A DNA stretch of 64,000 nucleotides, taken from contig NZ_FMBW01000088.1 of assembly GCF_900091725.1 (NCBI RefSeq), forward strand, positions 21,500 through 85,499, in the 5' to 3' direction. The first letter of the stretch is position 1, and the number at the start of each line of letters is the position of its first letter. Below are positions 1 to 9,100 of the stretch, in pieces. A program made the translations under genes and the position numbers. The notes under the pieces are model-generated. The model was given only the letters and a program-made list of their open reading frames with translations. It searched no databases and was not told the DNA's origin. The DNA is from Streptomyces sp. DvalAA-43. Its GTDB lineage: Bacteria; Actinomycetota; Actinomycetes; Streptomycetales; Streptomycetaceae.

Positions 1-1
1 C

Positions 2-1210
2 TGGCACACCTACACCGACTGGCGGGCCGGTTCCGGCGCCGGGACGCGGGTCGTCGCCGGCCTCCGCCCCGGCCTGGTGATCGGTCACGCCGAGGGGCGC
101 ACCGACTACACCGATCCGCACACCGGAACGACCGCCGCCTGGGAGTACGCGACCTGGACCTCGCCGGTCCACCGGTCCACCGTCCCGGCGACCGAGGTGA
201 TCGCCTCCTGGAACGCGCACACCCCGGCGGGCACCTGGATCCAGATCGAGCTCCGGGGCCGCTACTCGGACGGCACCTCGACGCCCTGGTACGTGATGGG
301 CCGCTGGGCCTCCGGAGACGGCGACATCCGCCGTACCTCCGTCGACGACCAGAGCGACGGCAAGAGCTCCATCTGGACCGACACCTTCTCGGTGGACGAC
401 GCGGCGAGCGGACTGCGGCTGGTCTCGTACCGGCTGCGGCTCACCCTCCACCGCACCCCGGGCAGCCGCCGGACGCCCACCGTCCGGAGGCTCGGCGCGA
501 TGGCCTCCGACATCCCGGACCGCTTCACCGTCCCGGCCAGCACCCCCCGCCTCGCCCGCGAGCTGCGGGTGCCGCGCTACTCGCAGAACATCCACGCGGG
601 TCAGTACCCCGAGTACGACAACGGCGGCGAGGCCTGGTGCAGCCCCACCTCCTCGCAGATGATCATCGAGTACTGGGGGCGCCGGCCGACCGCCGAGGAC
701 CTCGCCTGGGTCGAGCCCGGCCTGGCCGACCCGCAGGTCTGCCATGCCGCCCGGTTCACCTACGACTACCAGTACGAGGGCTGCGGCAACTGGCCGTTCA
801 ACGCCGCGTACGCCGCGACGTACGACGAGATGAGCGCGGCGGTGACCCGGCTGGACTCGCTCGCCGACCTGGAGGCGCTGATCCGCGCGGGCATCCCGGC
901 CATCACATCGCAGTCCTTCCTCAAGGAGGAGCTGACCGGCGCGGGGTACGGGACCTCCGGCCATCTGATGACCGTGATCGGGTTCACCGAGGACGGCGAC
1001 GTGATCGCGAACGACCCCGCCTCACCGGACGACGACGCCGTGCGCCGGGTCTACCGGCGCAGGGAGTGGGAGAACATCTGGCTCCGCACCAAGCGCTACG
1101 ACGCGAACGGCAAGGTCAGAAGCGGTACGGGCGGGGTGTGCTACCTGTACTGGCCCGCTAACCCAGCACCAAGTCAGCACCGGGTTCTGAAGGCGCTCGG
1201 CCTGCTGTGA
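2..1210 (+). CDS. C39-like cysteine peptidase, 5'-truncated by the window edge
   Basis: The reading frame is open from base 2, so the true start lies upstream and the first ATG/GTG codons seen inside are probably internal. The C-terminal half is a peptidase C39-like domain: Cys in GEAWCSPTS (about residue 195 of the visible part), then His in SGHLMTVIGF and Asp in ANDPASP, the expected C-H-D order of papain-like C39 proteins. The N-terminal part is a beta-rich accessory region seen in streptomycete family members, probably of a secreted protein (signal peptide would be outside the window). The last ~18 codons come from an inserted mobile element: after a ~90-bp repeat shared with 9902-9992 the gene reads into element DNA that supplies a new but similar C-terminus (ends KALGLL instead of RSFGLL). 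The gene is therefore intact but chimeric. Confidence 0.8.
   Translation, partial: WHTYTDWRAGSGAGTRVVAGLRPGLVIGHAEGRTDYTDPHTGTTAAWEYATWTSPVHRSTVPATEVIASWNAHTPAGTWIQIELRGRYSDGTSTPWYVMGRWASGDGDIRRTSVDDQSDGKSSIWTDTFSVDDAASGLRLVSYRLRLTLHRTPGSRRTPTVRRLGAMASDIPDRFTVPASTPRLARELRVPRYSQNIHAGQYPEYDNGGEAWCSPTSSQMIIEYWGRRPTAEDLAWVEPGLADPQVCHAARFTYDYQYEGCGNWPFNAAYAATYDEMSAAVTRLDSLADLEALIRAGIPAITSQSFLKEELTGAGYGTSGHLMTVIGFTEDGDVIANDPASPDDDAVRRVYRRREWENIWLRTKRYDANGKVRSGTGGVCYLYWPANPAPSQHRVLKALGLL
1069..1160 (+). repeat. attL: left direct repeat of an integrative element
   Basis: Bases 1069-1125 are identical over 57 bp to 9902-9958; similarity continues with three mismatches to about 1160 (9992) and then stops. 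The repeat is the 3' coding part of the C39 peptidase gene. The left copy abuts the 3' end of the integrase relic and the right copy is the orphaned original gene end. This is the layout of an integrase-catalysed insertion into a protein-coding attB that keeps the target gene readable. Confidence 0.8.
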
Positions 1211-2300
1211 GCATGTGCGGCGCCACGGCCGCCTCGACCACCTGACGGCAGCGTTCCCGGCCGTCCTGACTCAGGTGGCCGTGCTCGTCCACCGTGACCT
1301 TGATCGAGCGATGCCCGAGCCGGCGAGACACTTCGTGAATGGACACGCCGCTCGTCAAGGTCACGGTGGCCCACTTGTGTCGCAAATCGTACGGATTGTA
1401 TTCGGGCAGCCCGAGTCGCTTGATGGACCGATCCCACGACTTGCGCAGGAGATCGGGGTACGGCAGGCCGCCACTTGCGTTACGGACCGGAAGTCCATCG
1501 ATGAATGGCTGAAGGGAATTAGGTACGGGTATATCGCGCCACTCGCCTTCTTCTCGATGTTTCAAAGGGGCGTACCGGGGTGTGCACTTTCCGTCGGCGT
1601 CCTTGTAGCGAATCACTTGCCTCCTTATTCGCAGAGTGCCGCCACGAACGTCTTCGGGGAAGACTCCCAGGGATTCCCCTATATGAGGCCGCAACAGGCC
1701 ATGAGCCATATAGCCGGAGACAAACGGGGGCCGATCTCCTGAGCCAGGGCAGCTATCTCGTTGAAGTTGGGAAGACTCCTGTCATCGACGGGGATGACAG
1801 GGTTTTCCAACTTCTCGGCCTGTTTCACCGGGTTGCCGGGGATCTGCCTGCGGCGTGCAGCGTGGGAGAAGAGGGCCGAGAGGACTATGTGGCGGGACTC
1901 GATGGTACTGAGAGTTGCCCCCTCCCGGTGCCAACGCGCGTACAGGCCCTCGATGTCCCCTGCAGTGACTTGGGAGATCATCTTGCGCCCCAGGTGAGGG
2001 ACGATATGGAGGCGGAGGATGCGCTCGTAGGACTCAAGGGTTCCAGCGGAAAGCGGTCTTCTGCGCAAGCCAATCCGAGGCGTACGAGCGCAACGAGACC
2101 TTGCCGGCACTGGGATCGACGTATATGTTCTCTCGCTTGTCGTTCTCTGCTTTGGTGGCGAAGTCGACCGCGTCCTTCTTCCGATCGAACGACTTCTCCC
2201 GCTCCCGCGCTGTGCGCCTGCCCGGCTCCCTGTATCGGACAGTCCACCGCTTGCGCGACGCGCCAGAACCCTGGTCGATTATCTGAGCCAATTCGTTCAC
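1158..2300 (-). pseudogene. Tyrosine recombinase (integrase) relic of the element
   Basis: A pSAM2/phage-type tyrosine integrase in three pieces: GTG start at 2300 with the N-terminal arm-binding/AP2-like region (to about 2050), a SAM-like core-binding segment in another frame (about 2050-1690), then the catalytic domain back in the first frame to 1158. The breaks are single-base shifts near 2045-2052 and 1684-1690. The second lies at the position of catalytic Arg I (MACCGL then IGESLGV). Box II keeps DLRHKWA and LGHRS, but the nucleophile motif reads DEHGHL where DxYGHL is expected, so the active-site Tyr is replaced by His (CAC for TAC). Its 3' end overlaps the host gene's new 3' end. The enzyme is almost certainly inactive. 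Confidence 0.85.
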
Positions 2301-2514
2301 CTGTCTCTACGTCAATTCCTGATGGTTAGGACTGTTCGCCGTAGGTGGTGTTGCAGTCGATGATTCCGGCCGCGCCAAATGGTTAAGAGAAAGAGGCTCG
2401 TAGGCGGGCGCTCTGTGTGGCTATCGCGCCGAGAGATTGCCGCCGGTAGCTGTGCATGTCAGCCGCCAGCCTGGTTCGGGTGGCTGGCGGCTGACGCCCC
2501 CCGCGCGGGTGGGC

Positions 2515-3165
2515 TCAGATCAGCCCCTGCCGCATCGCGTACGCCACAGCGTGCGACCGGTTCCGCAGTTGCAACCTGGTCATCACCGAGTGCAGCACGT
2601 TCTTTATGGTGCGCTCGGAGTAGGCCAGCCTCGTCGCGATGTCCACGGTGTCGTACCCCTGCGCGACCAGCCTCAGCACATCCACTTCGCGCGCCGCGAG
2701 ACCGGTGAAGTGCAGACCTCGCGGACCGAGCACCTGCCCCTGGAGGCGACCCACCTCCTCCAGCAGCCGTCCCAGCAGGTCGGACGGGAGATGGCCCTCG
2801 CCCCGCGCCACCGTCCCGATGACCCGCACCAGACGCTCCGGAGTCGCCTCGGAGCACCTGACCACACCGGCGACCCCGCACTCGGCGGCACTCACCAGCT
2901 TCTGTTCGTCGATGTCCGTGGTGACCAGAACGGTGCGCGAGGTGCTGGTGTGCTGGATGCGGCGCAGACGGTTCAGCGTCGTCTCGTCGACGGCATCGGC
3001 CACGACGACCATCACACCGGGAACGAGCGCGTCCGCCTCGTCCGGATGGGCATCGCAGAGAACGCTGACTTCGGACCGCCGACGCAGCAGGTCGGTGATT
3101 CCGGCCAAGGAGACCGGCTCATCGGCCTGGACGGCAATGGACACTCGTGGTGTGGGAAGGGACAT
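2515..3165 (-). CDS. LuxR-type response-regulator-like transcription factor
   Basis: 216 aa. The N-terminal ~120 residues have a receiver-like fold pattern (hydrophobic strands VSIAVQ, VMVVVAD, RTVLVTTD), but the acidic pocket and Thr/Lys switch are poorly conserved, so phosphorylation is uncertain. Residues ~150-212 are a LuxR HTH: LAAREVDVLRLVAQGYD, then the recognition helix around ERTIKNVLHSVMTRLQLRNR. This is a typical NarL/FixJ arrangement. No sensor kinase is adjacent. It lies inside the integrative element and could be its regulator or cargo. Start ATG at 3165 keeps the first receiver strand. Confidence 0.75.
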   Translation of the reverse strand: MSLPTPRVSIAVQADEPVSLAGITDLLRRRSEVSVLCDAHPDEADALVPGVMVVVADAVDETTLNRLRRIQHTSTSRTVLVTTDIDEQKLVSAAECGVAGVVRCSEATPERLVRVIGTVARGEGHLPSDLLGRLLEEVGRLQGQVLGPRGLHFTGLAAREVDVLRLVAQGYDTVDIATRLAYSERTIKNVLHSVMTRLQLRNRSHAVAYAMRQGLI

Positions 3166-3256
3166 GCCGCAGGCTGCTCTCTTCTGTGCGATCGGGGCAC
3201 GCGGGGTGGGGACAAGAAGGTCGAAGTGGCTGCGGAGCCGCTGCCCAGGCTGCGGT

Positions 3257-3897
3257 TCATGTGTCTGGGGTGCCGAGGTCGATCATGGGGTTGGTGTTGG
3301 TGACGACGCGGACAGAGTGATTGCGGGCGTAAGCGGCCAGGGCGACGGAGAGCTTCGGTTCCGAGGCGGAGTGTCGCGCGATTGCGCGCAGGTGGTGCAG
3401 CAGTTCAGGTGTCAGCCGGACTCGGCCCTGAAGCAGGCGGAGGCGATCCGTTCCGTGATGCGCGGCCAGTCGCGCGGCGTGCGCGCGGTCGGGCTTCTCG
3501 ACGAGCCCGGCCATGGCGCAGTCCGGTCCGGTGCCGGCGCGGATGATCACTCCGTGGCTGCCTGCGGTTTCAAAGTCGAACGGTCGGGCGAGGACCGCGG
3601 GGTGCGTGGAGTGGCTGCGGCCATGAGTTCGGAGAGCCCCGAGTGGCTCGGATCCACGTTGTCAGCGAAGGCCACGCAGATATCCCCGGTGTGCAGGTGT
3701 TCGGTGCCGTTGAGTGCAGAGGTGACATCGGCGTACCGGCCGTGCTGAGCGATGAAGTCCACCCGTAAGCGTTCAGCGGGCGGGACATGACCCAAAGGCT
3801 GGCGGGCAGCCGCTGGTACCTGGCCAGGGCCCCGGGGGTCAACACCTGGCGGGTCCAGTCGATGAGCGGGGCGCGTAGTAAGGATGGTGGACCACAA
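3257..3897 (-). pseudogene. Frameshifted gene of unknown family
   Basis: Two minus-strand frames look coding in succession. From ~3850 to ~3620 the frame gives GDICVAFADNVDPSHSGL; from ~3605 to 3257 a second frame gives ARPFDFETAGSHGVIIRAG and ends NPMIDLGTPDT. Neither part has its own good start and stop, and the two join at about 3600 if one base is added or removed. I do not recognise the family. It may be a decayed cargo gene or a gene split by a sequencing error. It lies downstream of nothing obvious and is flanked by other fragments, which favours decay. Confidence 0.4.
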
Positions 3898-3900
3898 CGG

Positions 3901-4090
3901 CGCGATCGGCGCCGAGGACGGCAGCTTCTAGAACCCGCCGGGGTCTACCAGATGGAGTCCTCGGGCGGCGGATGCCTCAAGGCCGTCGCCGCCGACGACG
4001 TCCGGATGATGTCCTGCGCGGACAACCCCGGCAAGCCGCAGCGGCGGAAGGTCAACGCCAGGGCCAGCGGGCAGACCACCATCAAGCCAG
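3901..4090 (+). pseudogene. Possible ricin-B-like lectin fragment
   Basis: A short plus-strand stretch (about 3940-4065) encodes GVYQMESSGGGCLKAV followed by DDVRMMSCADNPG, which resembles one repeat of a ricin B-type (beta-trefoil) domain of a secreted streptomycete protein. There is no credible start, and the similarity is lost after about 50 codons. It lies next to a second ricin-like fragment on the other strand. The call rests only on the Gly/Cys/Trp-type spacing and is weak. Confidence 0.3.
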
Positions 4091-4379
4091 GCCGACAGCC
4101 GGGCGGGCCGCGCTGCGGCAGGCAGGCGTCACCTTCTGCCGGGGTCGCTGGACCTCAGTTCTGGATTACAGGTGGTGCCTTTTCGTTCGGAGGTCACCAG
4201 GTGACGGGCAGCGCGCGCAATCCGCCGGTCACCTTCTCGTTGGCGGTCAGTGTGTTGCGTGTTGCGTGGCGCAGGCGGGGCAGGCGCGGGGGGATTCTGG
4301 CGAGGACGGTGGACAGAGCGAGGCGCGTGAGGATGGCGCCGAGGGTGCGGCGGCCGCCGGTGCGGGCAGCGGGATTCCC

Positions 4380-4715
4380 GCCAACTTGCCGGTTGCTGGA
4401 TGAGAGGGGCCTTCAACGTGCCACCGTATCCGGCATTGCCGCCGATGCTGCCGTTGCGGCGGTCCAGTTGGATGTAACGGCCGTTTTTGGCACTGAACAG
4501 TTCGAAGTACCAGACGTTGGAGTTTGCGGTCAGCGTTGACCCTCCAACGCTGTTCACTCTTGGTGCTGTCGCAGACGGCGGCGACGATGGTGTAGTCATT
4601 GATGCTGAGGCAACGTCCGGTGCCCACGCTGCGGAGGGCATACGTGTTGCCTTCGGTCTTGCTCCATTTCCACCAGTGGTGGTCATTCTGGATTCGATGA
4701 GCCCAGGCGGACCTG
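4380..4715 (-). pseudogene. Ricin-B-like lectin domain fragment with frameshift
   Basis: From ~4710 to ~4530 one minus frame reads RIQNDHHWWKWSKTEGNTY, then GTGRCLSINDYT and EQRWRVNA, a beta-trefoil lectin pattern ending in the QxW motif. From ~4525 to ~4390 a second frame continues with NVWYFELFSAKNGRYIQLD. The two join with a one-base shift near 4525. No upstream start or signal peptide is present, so only the C-terminal part of a secreted carbohydrate-binding protein remains. Confidence 0.45.
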
Positions 4716-4803
4716 GAACGCGCGCCGCGCCGGATCGCGGACGGGGAAGGCCAGTCCGCCGGGAAGTCCCCGCGCCGGCGAGGGCCCTATGTAGTTTGTC
4801 AAG

Positions 4804-5223
4804 GTGGCGGGTTGGCTTGCTGCTTATGCCGGCTGGCTGGGGGAGGATGTGGTGGGGACGTCAAGTGGACGGTTGAAGGTACGGCCTGTCGAAGACCGGC
4901 GGGATGTTCATGACCTGCTGGATGCCGTTCGGCAGCGGCCGAAGGCATGTGTGCGTAAAGGCTCGTTGGAGGAACTGGCGGTGCTGATGTTCGGGTATCA
5001 CCTCGCCCTTCGGGTCCACGATGTCGATGAACCGTTCGAGTTTCACCGTGGGAGTGGAGGGTTCGCCTCCTGACTCAGCAGGACCCGTGGGTGGTCGATG
5101 GCGATTGCACGGGACGCCGCGATCGTGGAGAACCTGCCTGGCGAACCCCCGCGTGATGGGTTCGTGGCTAGGTTGCTGCCGCAGAGTGGTTCCGTGGTCG
5201 TCGAGGACTTCGGGCAGGAGTAG
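4804..5223 (+). pseudogene. Small unknown actinobacterial protein, interrupted by an in-frame TGA
   Basis: One frame is coding-like on both sides of a TGA at 5071-5073. Before it: DLLDAVRQRPKACV, then SLEELAVLMFGYHLALRV and FHRGSGGFAS. After it: LSRTRGWSMAIARDAA and so on to a TAG at 5221. The pattern (Leu-rich helix, RP....V, SLE.L..FL.GY, F..WL....W...I) is that of small (~110-130 aa) streptomycete proteins of unknown function. The stop sits exactly where a Trp (TGG) would be expected in F-A-S-W-L. The true start is unclear. A single TGG-to-TGA change explains the break. Confidence 0.45.
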
Positions 5224-5404
5224 GGCCCGCTGAGGACCATCGATACCCGCCCGCATGTGTTCGAGGCGGCCCGACTCGAACACCGCTCTCCTGCGGCGGT
5301 CCCGGGATCTGCCCCGGGGCCGCCGCAGGGCGCGCTTTTCCTTCATCGTCGGTTAGTGAGTGGGATGAGGGGCGCCCTGCACGTCTGAACACAGCGGAGT
5401 GATC

Positions 5405-6166
5405 ATGGACTTGGGAATTGACGGCAAAGTTTTTCTGGTTACCGGCGGGACCAAGGGGCTGGGCCTCGCGGCCGCCCTCGTGCTTGTGGACGAAGGCGCG
5501 CGGGTGGTGGTCTCCTCGCGGAACCAAGGCGCTGTCGATGAAGCCGTCGCGGTATTGGGCAGTCCCGAGAGCGTCTTGGGTCTGGCCGCCGACAACGCCG
5601 ACGCCGGTGCGGCAGACCAGTTGGTTGCTGCGGCGCTGCGGCGCTTCGGCCGTCTGGATGGCTTGCTGATCAGTGTGGGCGGGCCGCCTGCGGGGCCGAT
5701 CACCGAGATCACTGATGAGCAGTGGCGGGATTCCTTCGAGTCGGTCTTTCTCGGCGCATTGCGCTTTGCCCGTGCCGCCGCGCCCGTACTCCCGGCCGAC
5801 GGGGCGATCGGCTTCGTGCTGTCCGTGTCCGTGAAATCCCCGTTGCCGAATATGGGAATCTCGAACGGATTGCGGCCGGGGCTTGCCATGGCGGCCAAGA
5901 CGCTGGCCGATGAACTGGGTCCCCGTGGTATCAGGGTCAACGGCTTCGTCGTCGGCCCGATCGCGACCGATCGTCTCGAACAATTGGAGCGGGCGCACGG
6001 CGATCCTGAGGGGGCGCGCGCCGGGCGAATCGCCGCAATCCCGCTGCGACGCTACGGATCACCCGAGGAGTTCGGACGCTTGGCTGCCGTCATTCTGTCG
6101 CCGACGGCGTCCTATGTGACCGGCAGCATGATCCACATCGATGGCGGCGCCCTGCGGGCCCTGTGA
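5405..6166 (+). CDS. Short-chain dehydrogenase/reductase with atypical active site
   Basis: 253 aa, Rossmann fold. The cofactor motif TGGTKGLGLA is at residues ~13-22, DNADAG near 65, then VGGP in place of NNAG and ELGPRGIRVNGF near 177. The final strand (SPTASYVTGSMIHIDGG) is typical of FabG-like SDRs. The canonical Tyr-x3-Lys is not there: the helix reads ISNGLRPGLAMAAK, with Ser/Asn and Arg at the expected places, while Ser of SVSVKSP is kept. This variant occurs in a known SDR subgroup, but the chemistry is uncertain. Start ATG 5405 is preferred over an upstream GTG at 5399. The P450 156 bp downstream on the same strand suggests joint use in modifying one small molecule. Confidence 0.85.
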   Translation: MDLGIDGKVFLVTGGTKGLGLAAALVLVDEGARVVVSSRNQGAVDEAVAVLGSPESVLGLAADNADAGAADQLVAAALRRFGRLDGLLISVGGPPAGPITEITDEQWRDSFESVFLGALRFARAAAPVLPADGAIGFVLSVSVKSPLPNMGISNGLRPGLAMAAKTLADELGPRGIRVNGFVVGPIATDRLEQLERAHGDPEGARAGRIAAIPLRRYGSPEEFGRLAAVILSPTASYVTGSMIHIDGGALRAL

Positions 6167-6322
6167 CGCATCCGCCCAGCATTGAGCGAGTACCTGTCCG
6201 GAAGTATGCCGCAGGTGCATCAGGTGCATTCTTTCGGAGGATTGAAATCCCTATCGCCGCATAGGGAGTGATTCGGCCTTGATGATGCTTGTCACGGAAT
6301 ACCTACCTCTGGGAGGCCCGAC

Positions 6323-7633
6323 GTGACCGTGCACGACGAAGGCACCACCATCGCGGCAGATGGCGAGCTACTGGACCTGGCTGACCAGGAACTGGTCCGC
6401 GACCCGTTCACCGCTTACGGTCCTGTTCGTGAGCAGGAGCAGATGGTGCGGGGACATGTGCAGGGGGTCGACCCCATGTGGGTGGCCACCCGCCACGACG
6501 ACATCCGCACCGTCATGAGCGACCCGCACTTCACGATTGACGCCACACAGGTTCCCGGCGCACCGGTCGCCCACCGCACCGAACAGACCTGGCAAGCCCG
6601 CGGTATGTACACGGGGCACGAGAAGTACCTACGCGCCGGGATCTTCGACGCGGACGGCCCGGACCATCGCCGCTTGCGTGGTCTGGTCACCGCGGCCTTC
6701 TCTCCGGGCCGGGTGGCGGCGTTGCGCCCGCGGATCGAGGCCATCGCCGCCCAGTTGCTGGATCGGCTTCCCGACCACGCCGAGAACGGCGTGGTCGACC
6801 TGATCGAACACTTCGCCCGCCCACTGCCCATCACTGTCATCTGCGAGCTCATCGCCGTACCCGAGGCAGACCGCGATCGCTGGCGTACCCGGAGCGCCAC
6901 ACTGACCGCCGGCGTCTGCGGTGACGAACTGGGAGCCGCGCTGGCCGGCATGGTCGAGGACGCGCACGCCCTCGTCGATCTCCACGCCGCCCATCCCGGC
7001 AGTGATCTCATCTCCGAGCTGCTCGCACCCCATCACCGCGACCGGCTGAGCACGGACGAGCTGGTCGCTCTCATCACCAACCTGGTCGTCGCCGGGCACA
7101 TCACCACCGTCAACCTCATCGCGAACAGCACCGAAGCGCTCCTCAGTAACCCCGGCCAAATCGCGGCTCTGCGTGAAGATCCCACGCTCATGAACCACGC
7201 CGTCGACGAACTCATGCGCTACTGCGGACCCGTCGTGCGCGCGCTGCCGCGCTACGCCACCTGCGACACCACCGTCGGTGGCACTCCGGTTCGGACCGGG
7301 GAAGCCGTTCTCCCGATCGTGTCCGCCGCGAACCGTGACCCCGCCGCCTTCACAGAACCTGACCGTCTCGATGTCGGCCGCTCTCGGCACAGCAGGCAGT
7401 CTCATCTCGGATTCGGGCACGGCGCCCACCGCTGCCTGGGCGCACACCTCGCGCAGGAGGAGGCCGCCGTGGCCTTGGCCGCCTTGCTCGACCGCTTCCC
7501 CGGTCTGGGCTTCGCCACCGACCCGGCAGATCTGCCACGCGGCGCCAACCCCGTCAACTGGCACCTCAAAGCACTTCCCGTACGCCTCTTCCCTGACGCC
7601 CCCGCGACCGGCGCCCCCGGCCACCAGCGGTAG
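6323..7633 (+). CDS. Cytochrome P450
   Basis: 436 aa bacterial class I P450 (CYP105/107-like in general look). I-helix oxygen-binding motif AGHITT near residue 257, K-helix ExxR as DELMR near 295, and heme loop FGHGAHRCLG with the Cys ligand near residue 370. No membrane anchor, so soluble. A GTG start at 6323 follows a GGGAGG ribosome-binding site. There is no ferredoxin gene nearby, so electrons must come from elsewhere. With the SDR upstream it forms a two-gene oxidative cargo module inside the integrative element. Substrate unknown. A 6-bp inverted repeat (6249-6266) and a tandem GCATCAGGTGCAT-like repeat lie in the gap between the two genes. Confidence 0.9.
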   Translation: MTVHDEGTTIAADGELLDLADQELVRDPFTAYGPVREQEQMVRGHVQGVDPMWVATRHDDIRTVMSDPHFTIDATQVPGAPVAHRTEQTWQARGMYTGHEKYLRAGIFDADGPDHRRLRGLVTAAFSPGRVAALRPRIEAIAAQLLDRLPDHAENGVVDLIEHFARPLPITVICELIAVPEADRDRWRTRSATLTAGVCGDELGAALAGMVEDAHALVDLHAAHPGSDLISELLAPHHRDRLSTDELVALITNLVVAGHITTVNLIANSTEALLSNPGQIAALREDPTLMNHAVDELMRYCGPVVRALPRYATCDTTVGGTPVRTGEAVLPIVSAANRDPAAFTEPDRLDVGRSRHSRQSHLGFGHGAHRCLGAHLAQEEAAVALAALLDRFPGLGFATDPADLPRGANPVNWHLKALPVRLFPDAPATGAPGHQR

Positions 7634-7778
7634 GGCTTGGTCCTGTCCGGCGGATCAACGTCGGGCGCCCGTCCCCGAACGCGGGGAGCGCCCTGGGCCG
7701 AGGACGGGTCGCTGATAGGCGAACCAGACGCTCACTGAGTCAGCAGTCACTCTTGCCGTCTTACCCGTACATGTGATC

Positions 7779-7837
7779 AGCGCCCTGTTCAATTCCTGGC
7801 CTGTAAAAAAGCCAGGTCAGCAATTGAACAGGGCGCT
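7779..7837 (+). terminator. Probable terminator hairpin after the P450 gene
   Basis: Arms of 16 bp (7779-7794 with 7822-7837) are perfectly complementary. A further 6-bp pair (7795-7800 with 7811-7816) sits inside, with an A-rich loop and a 5-base bulge. TTTC follows the stem. It is placed 150 bp after the P450 stop. Confidence 0.6.
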
Positions 7838-7871
7838 TTCTCGTGAGCAGACTCGGCGGGGTGCGGGGCTA

Positions 7872-7916
7872 AAGGGGCGTGCTACTTGGCCACTGTGGCC
7901 AAGTAGCACGCCCCTT
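7872..7916. repeat. Perfect 22-bp inverted repeat with one-base spacer
   Basis: Arms 7872-7893 and 7895-7916 match without error around a single T at 7894. The centre reads TTGGCCACTGTGGCCAA. As RNA it would form a very stable hairpin and could terminate on either strand; as DNA it could be a protein site or an end of a mobile element. Confidence 0.7.
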
Positions 7917-8044
7917 ACCGTGTTGGCGGGTTGATTCAGTCACAGGCATGTGGCTGTTGTCCTGTGCCATCGCACCTTGATTGTGTGCCATCGGTCCTTG
8001 ACGGACGTCGGTGGGGACTGCTGCAGGCTTGGGTGACAGCGGGT

Positions 8045-8140
8045 TTATGCAGCCAGGGCTGCGGCTGGGGTCATGATGGTCTCGTACTCGACGGGGGTCA
8101 ATCGGGCCCGGCGTCTCTGACGCCGGCGTCGGTGGTAGGT
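8045..8140 (-). pseudogene. C-terminal remnant of an IS3-family transposase
   Basis: The minus strand encodes TYHRRRRQRRARLTPVEYE and then TIMTPAAALAA before a TAA at 8045. This is the characteristic end of IS3-type OrfB transposases (basic R-rich run, L-T-P-x-E-Y-E, short Ala-rich tail). Only ~30 codons remain; the DDE core is missing. A 9-bp inverted repeat follows at 8141-8160. Confidence 0.6.
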
Positions 8141-8357
8141 GCACTCGCGTGCGCGAGTGCGGTCTAGGAGGTCACCGACCGTGCGCAGCAGAGTCCCGCG
8201 GCGCAGTGTGCGTCACAAGATCGGCTCGCTGCTTGTCACCAAGGGTGCCGGGAACGGGTCACTGCAACGGACCGTCGCGTTCTGTCCGATCAGCCTTCGC
8301 TGTCGGTTTGTTGATCGATACGGTGAGAGGCGATTGTCGTCTCGGGGAGGGGAGCCG

Positions 8358-8993
8358 ATGGATCTCGCAGACAGATATCAGGCTTTGGCGCGTGGTGCGC
8401 TGTTGGTTGCTGAGTCTGCCGAGGACGCCTACCGGCTGGGTGCCCTTGAACGCTTCCTCAAGCCATGGATCCGGGACAGACTTCACTCACTGGGTGGTCT
8501 GCTCGACAGTTGCGACACCAGACATCAACTGGCCGAGTGCACAAGGGCCTTCGCTCAGACAGCCGCCAAGTACTCGGAACTGCGGGACCAACTCTTTTCC
8601 GACGTTCACCACACGGGCCCGGAGCCACCCTGGCGGATCGTGGGACAGAGGGCGATGGCGATCCGGGCACAGTGCGGAGTACTGCTGCGACAGCCGACGT
8701 TCGTCCTGCGGTGCCTGGATGCCGGCTCGGACGTCCCCGGCGCAGCAACCTGGGACTTCACAGTGATTGCTAATCCGTCTGACCCAGCAGACGAGGGCAC
8801 GTCGTTCGTCGTCATGGTGTCGACCAGCGACCACACCGGCGGAGTACCCGTTCAGGTGTCCAAGGAGCTTGAGAAGGAACGAGCGTGGTACCAGCAACTG
8901 GAGTACGGCTTCTATGCCCTGGGAATCACGCCGTTTCTTACCGCGATCTACGACCCTGATCGCCACCGGAAGCGGACGACCGATGACGGCTGA
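8358..8993 (+). CDS. Hypothetical protein of the integrative element
   Basis: 211 aa, soluble, family not recognised. Start ATG 8358 has a strong GGGGAGGGGAG just upstream; reading further upstream gives Arg-rich sequence without coding character. The N-terminal half is predicted helical (MDLADRYQALARGALLVAES, LERFLKPWIRDRLHSLGGLL). The C-terminal half looks alpha/beta, ending with ITPFLTAIYDPDRHRKR. There is no signal peptide or membrane segment. It sits between two transposon-type relics, so it may be cargo or a structural part of the element. Confidence 0.6.
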   Translation: MDLADRYQALARGALLVAESAEDAYRLGALERFLKPWIRDRLHSLGGLLDSCDTRHQLAECTRAFAQTAAKYSELRDQLFSDVHHTGPEPPWRIVGQRAMAIRAQCGVLLRQPTFVLRCLDAGSDVPGAATWDFTVIANPSDPADEGTSFVVMVSTSDHTGGVPVQVSKELEKERAWYQQLEYGFYALGITPFLTAIYDPDRHRKRTTDDG

Positions 8994-9100
8994 CCTGTCA
9001 GGCGTCGCAAATGCGCGGAGTCTGCCGTGTTGTCCGGTCCGAGACCACGGTATTGTCCCCGTGGCCATCGGGCCGGACGTAGCGGCCCTGCACCGGGTCG

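Larger units (their letters stand above)
7634..8044. other. Gene-free stretch with two strong hairpins
   Basis: About 410 bp without a convincing gene between the P450 and an IS3 relic. It holds a terminator-like inverted repeat (7779-7837) and a separate perfect palindrome (7872-7916), both listed on their own. The rest is featureless. Confidence 0.6.

Noticed and set aside
4861..5346. Minus-strand frame of 161 codons
   Set aside because: It is antisense to the interrupted plus-strand gene at 4804-5223, whose residues fit a protein family pattern better.
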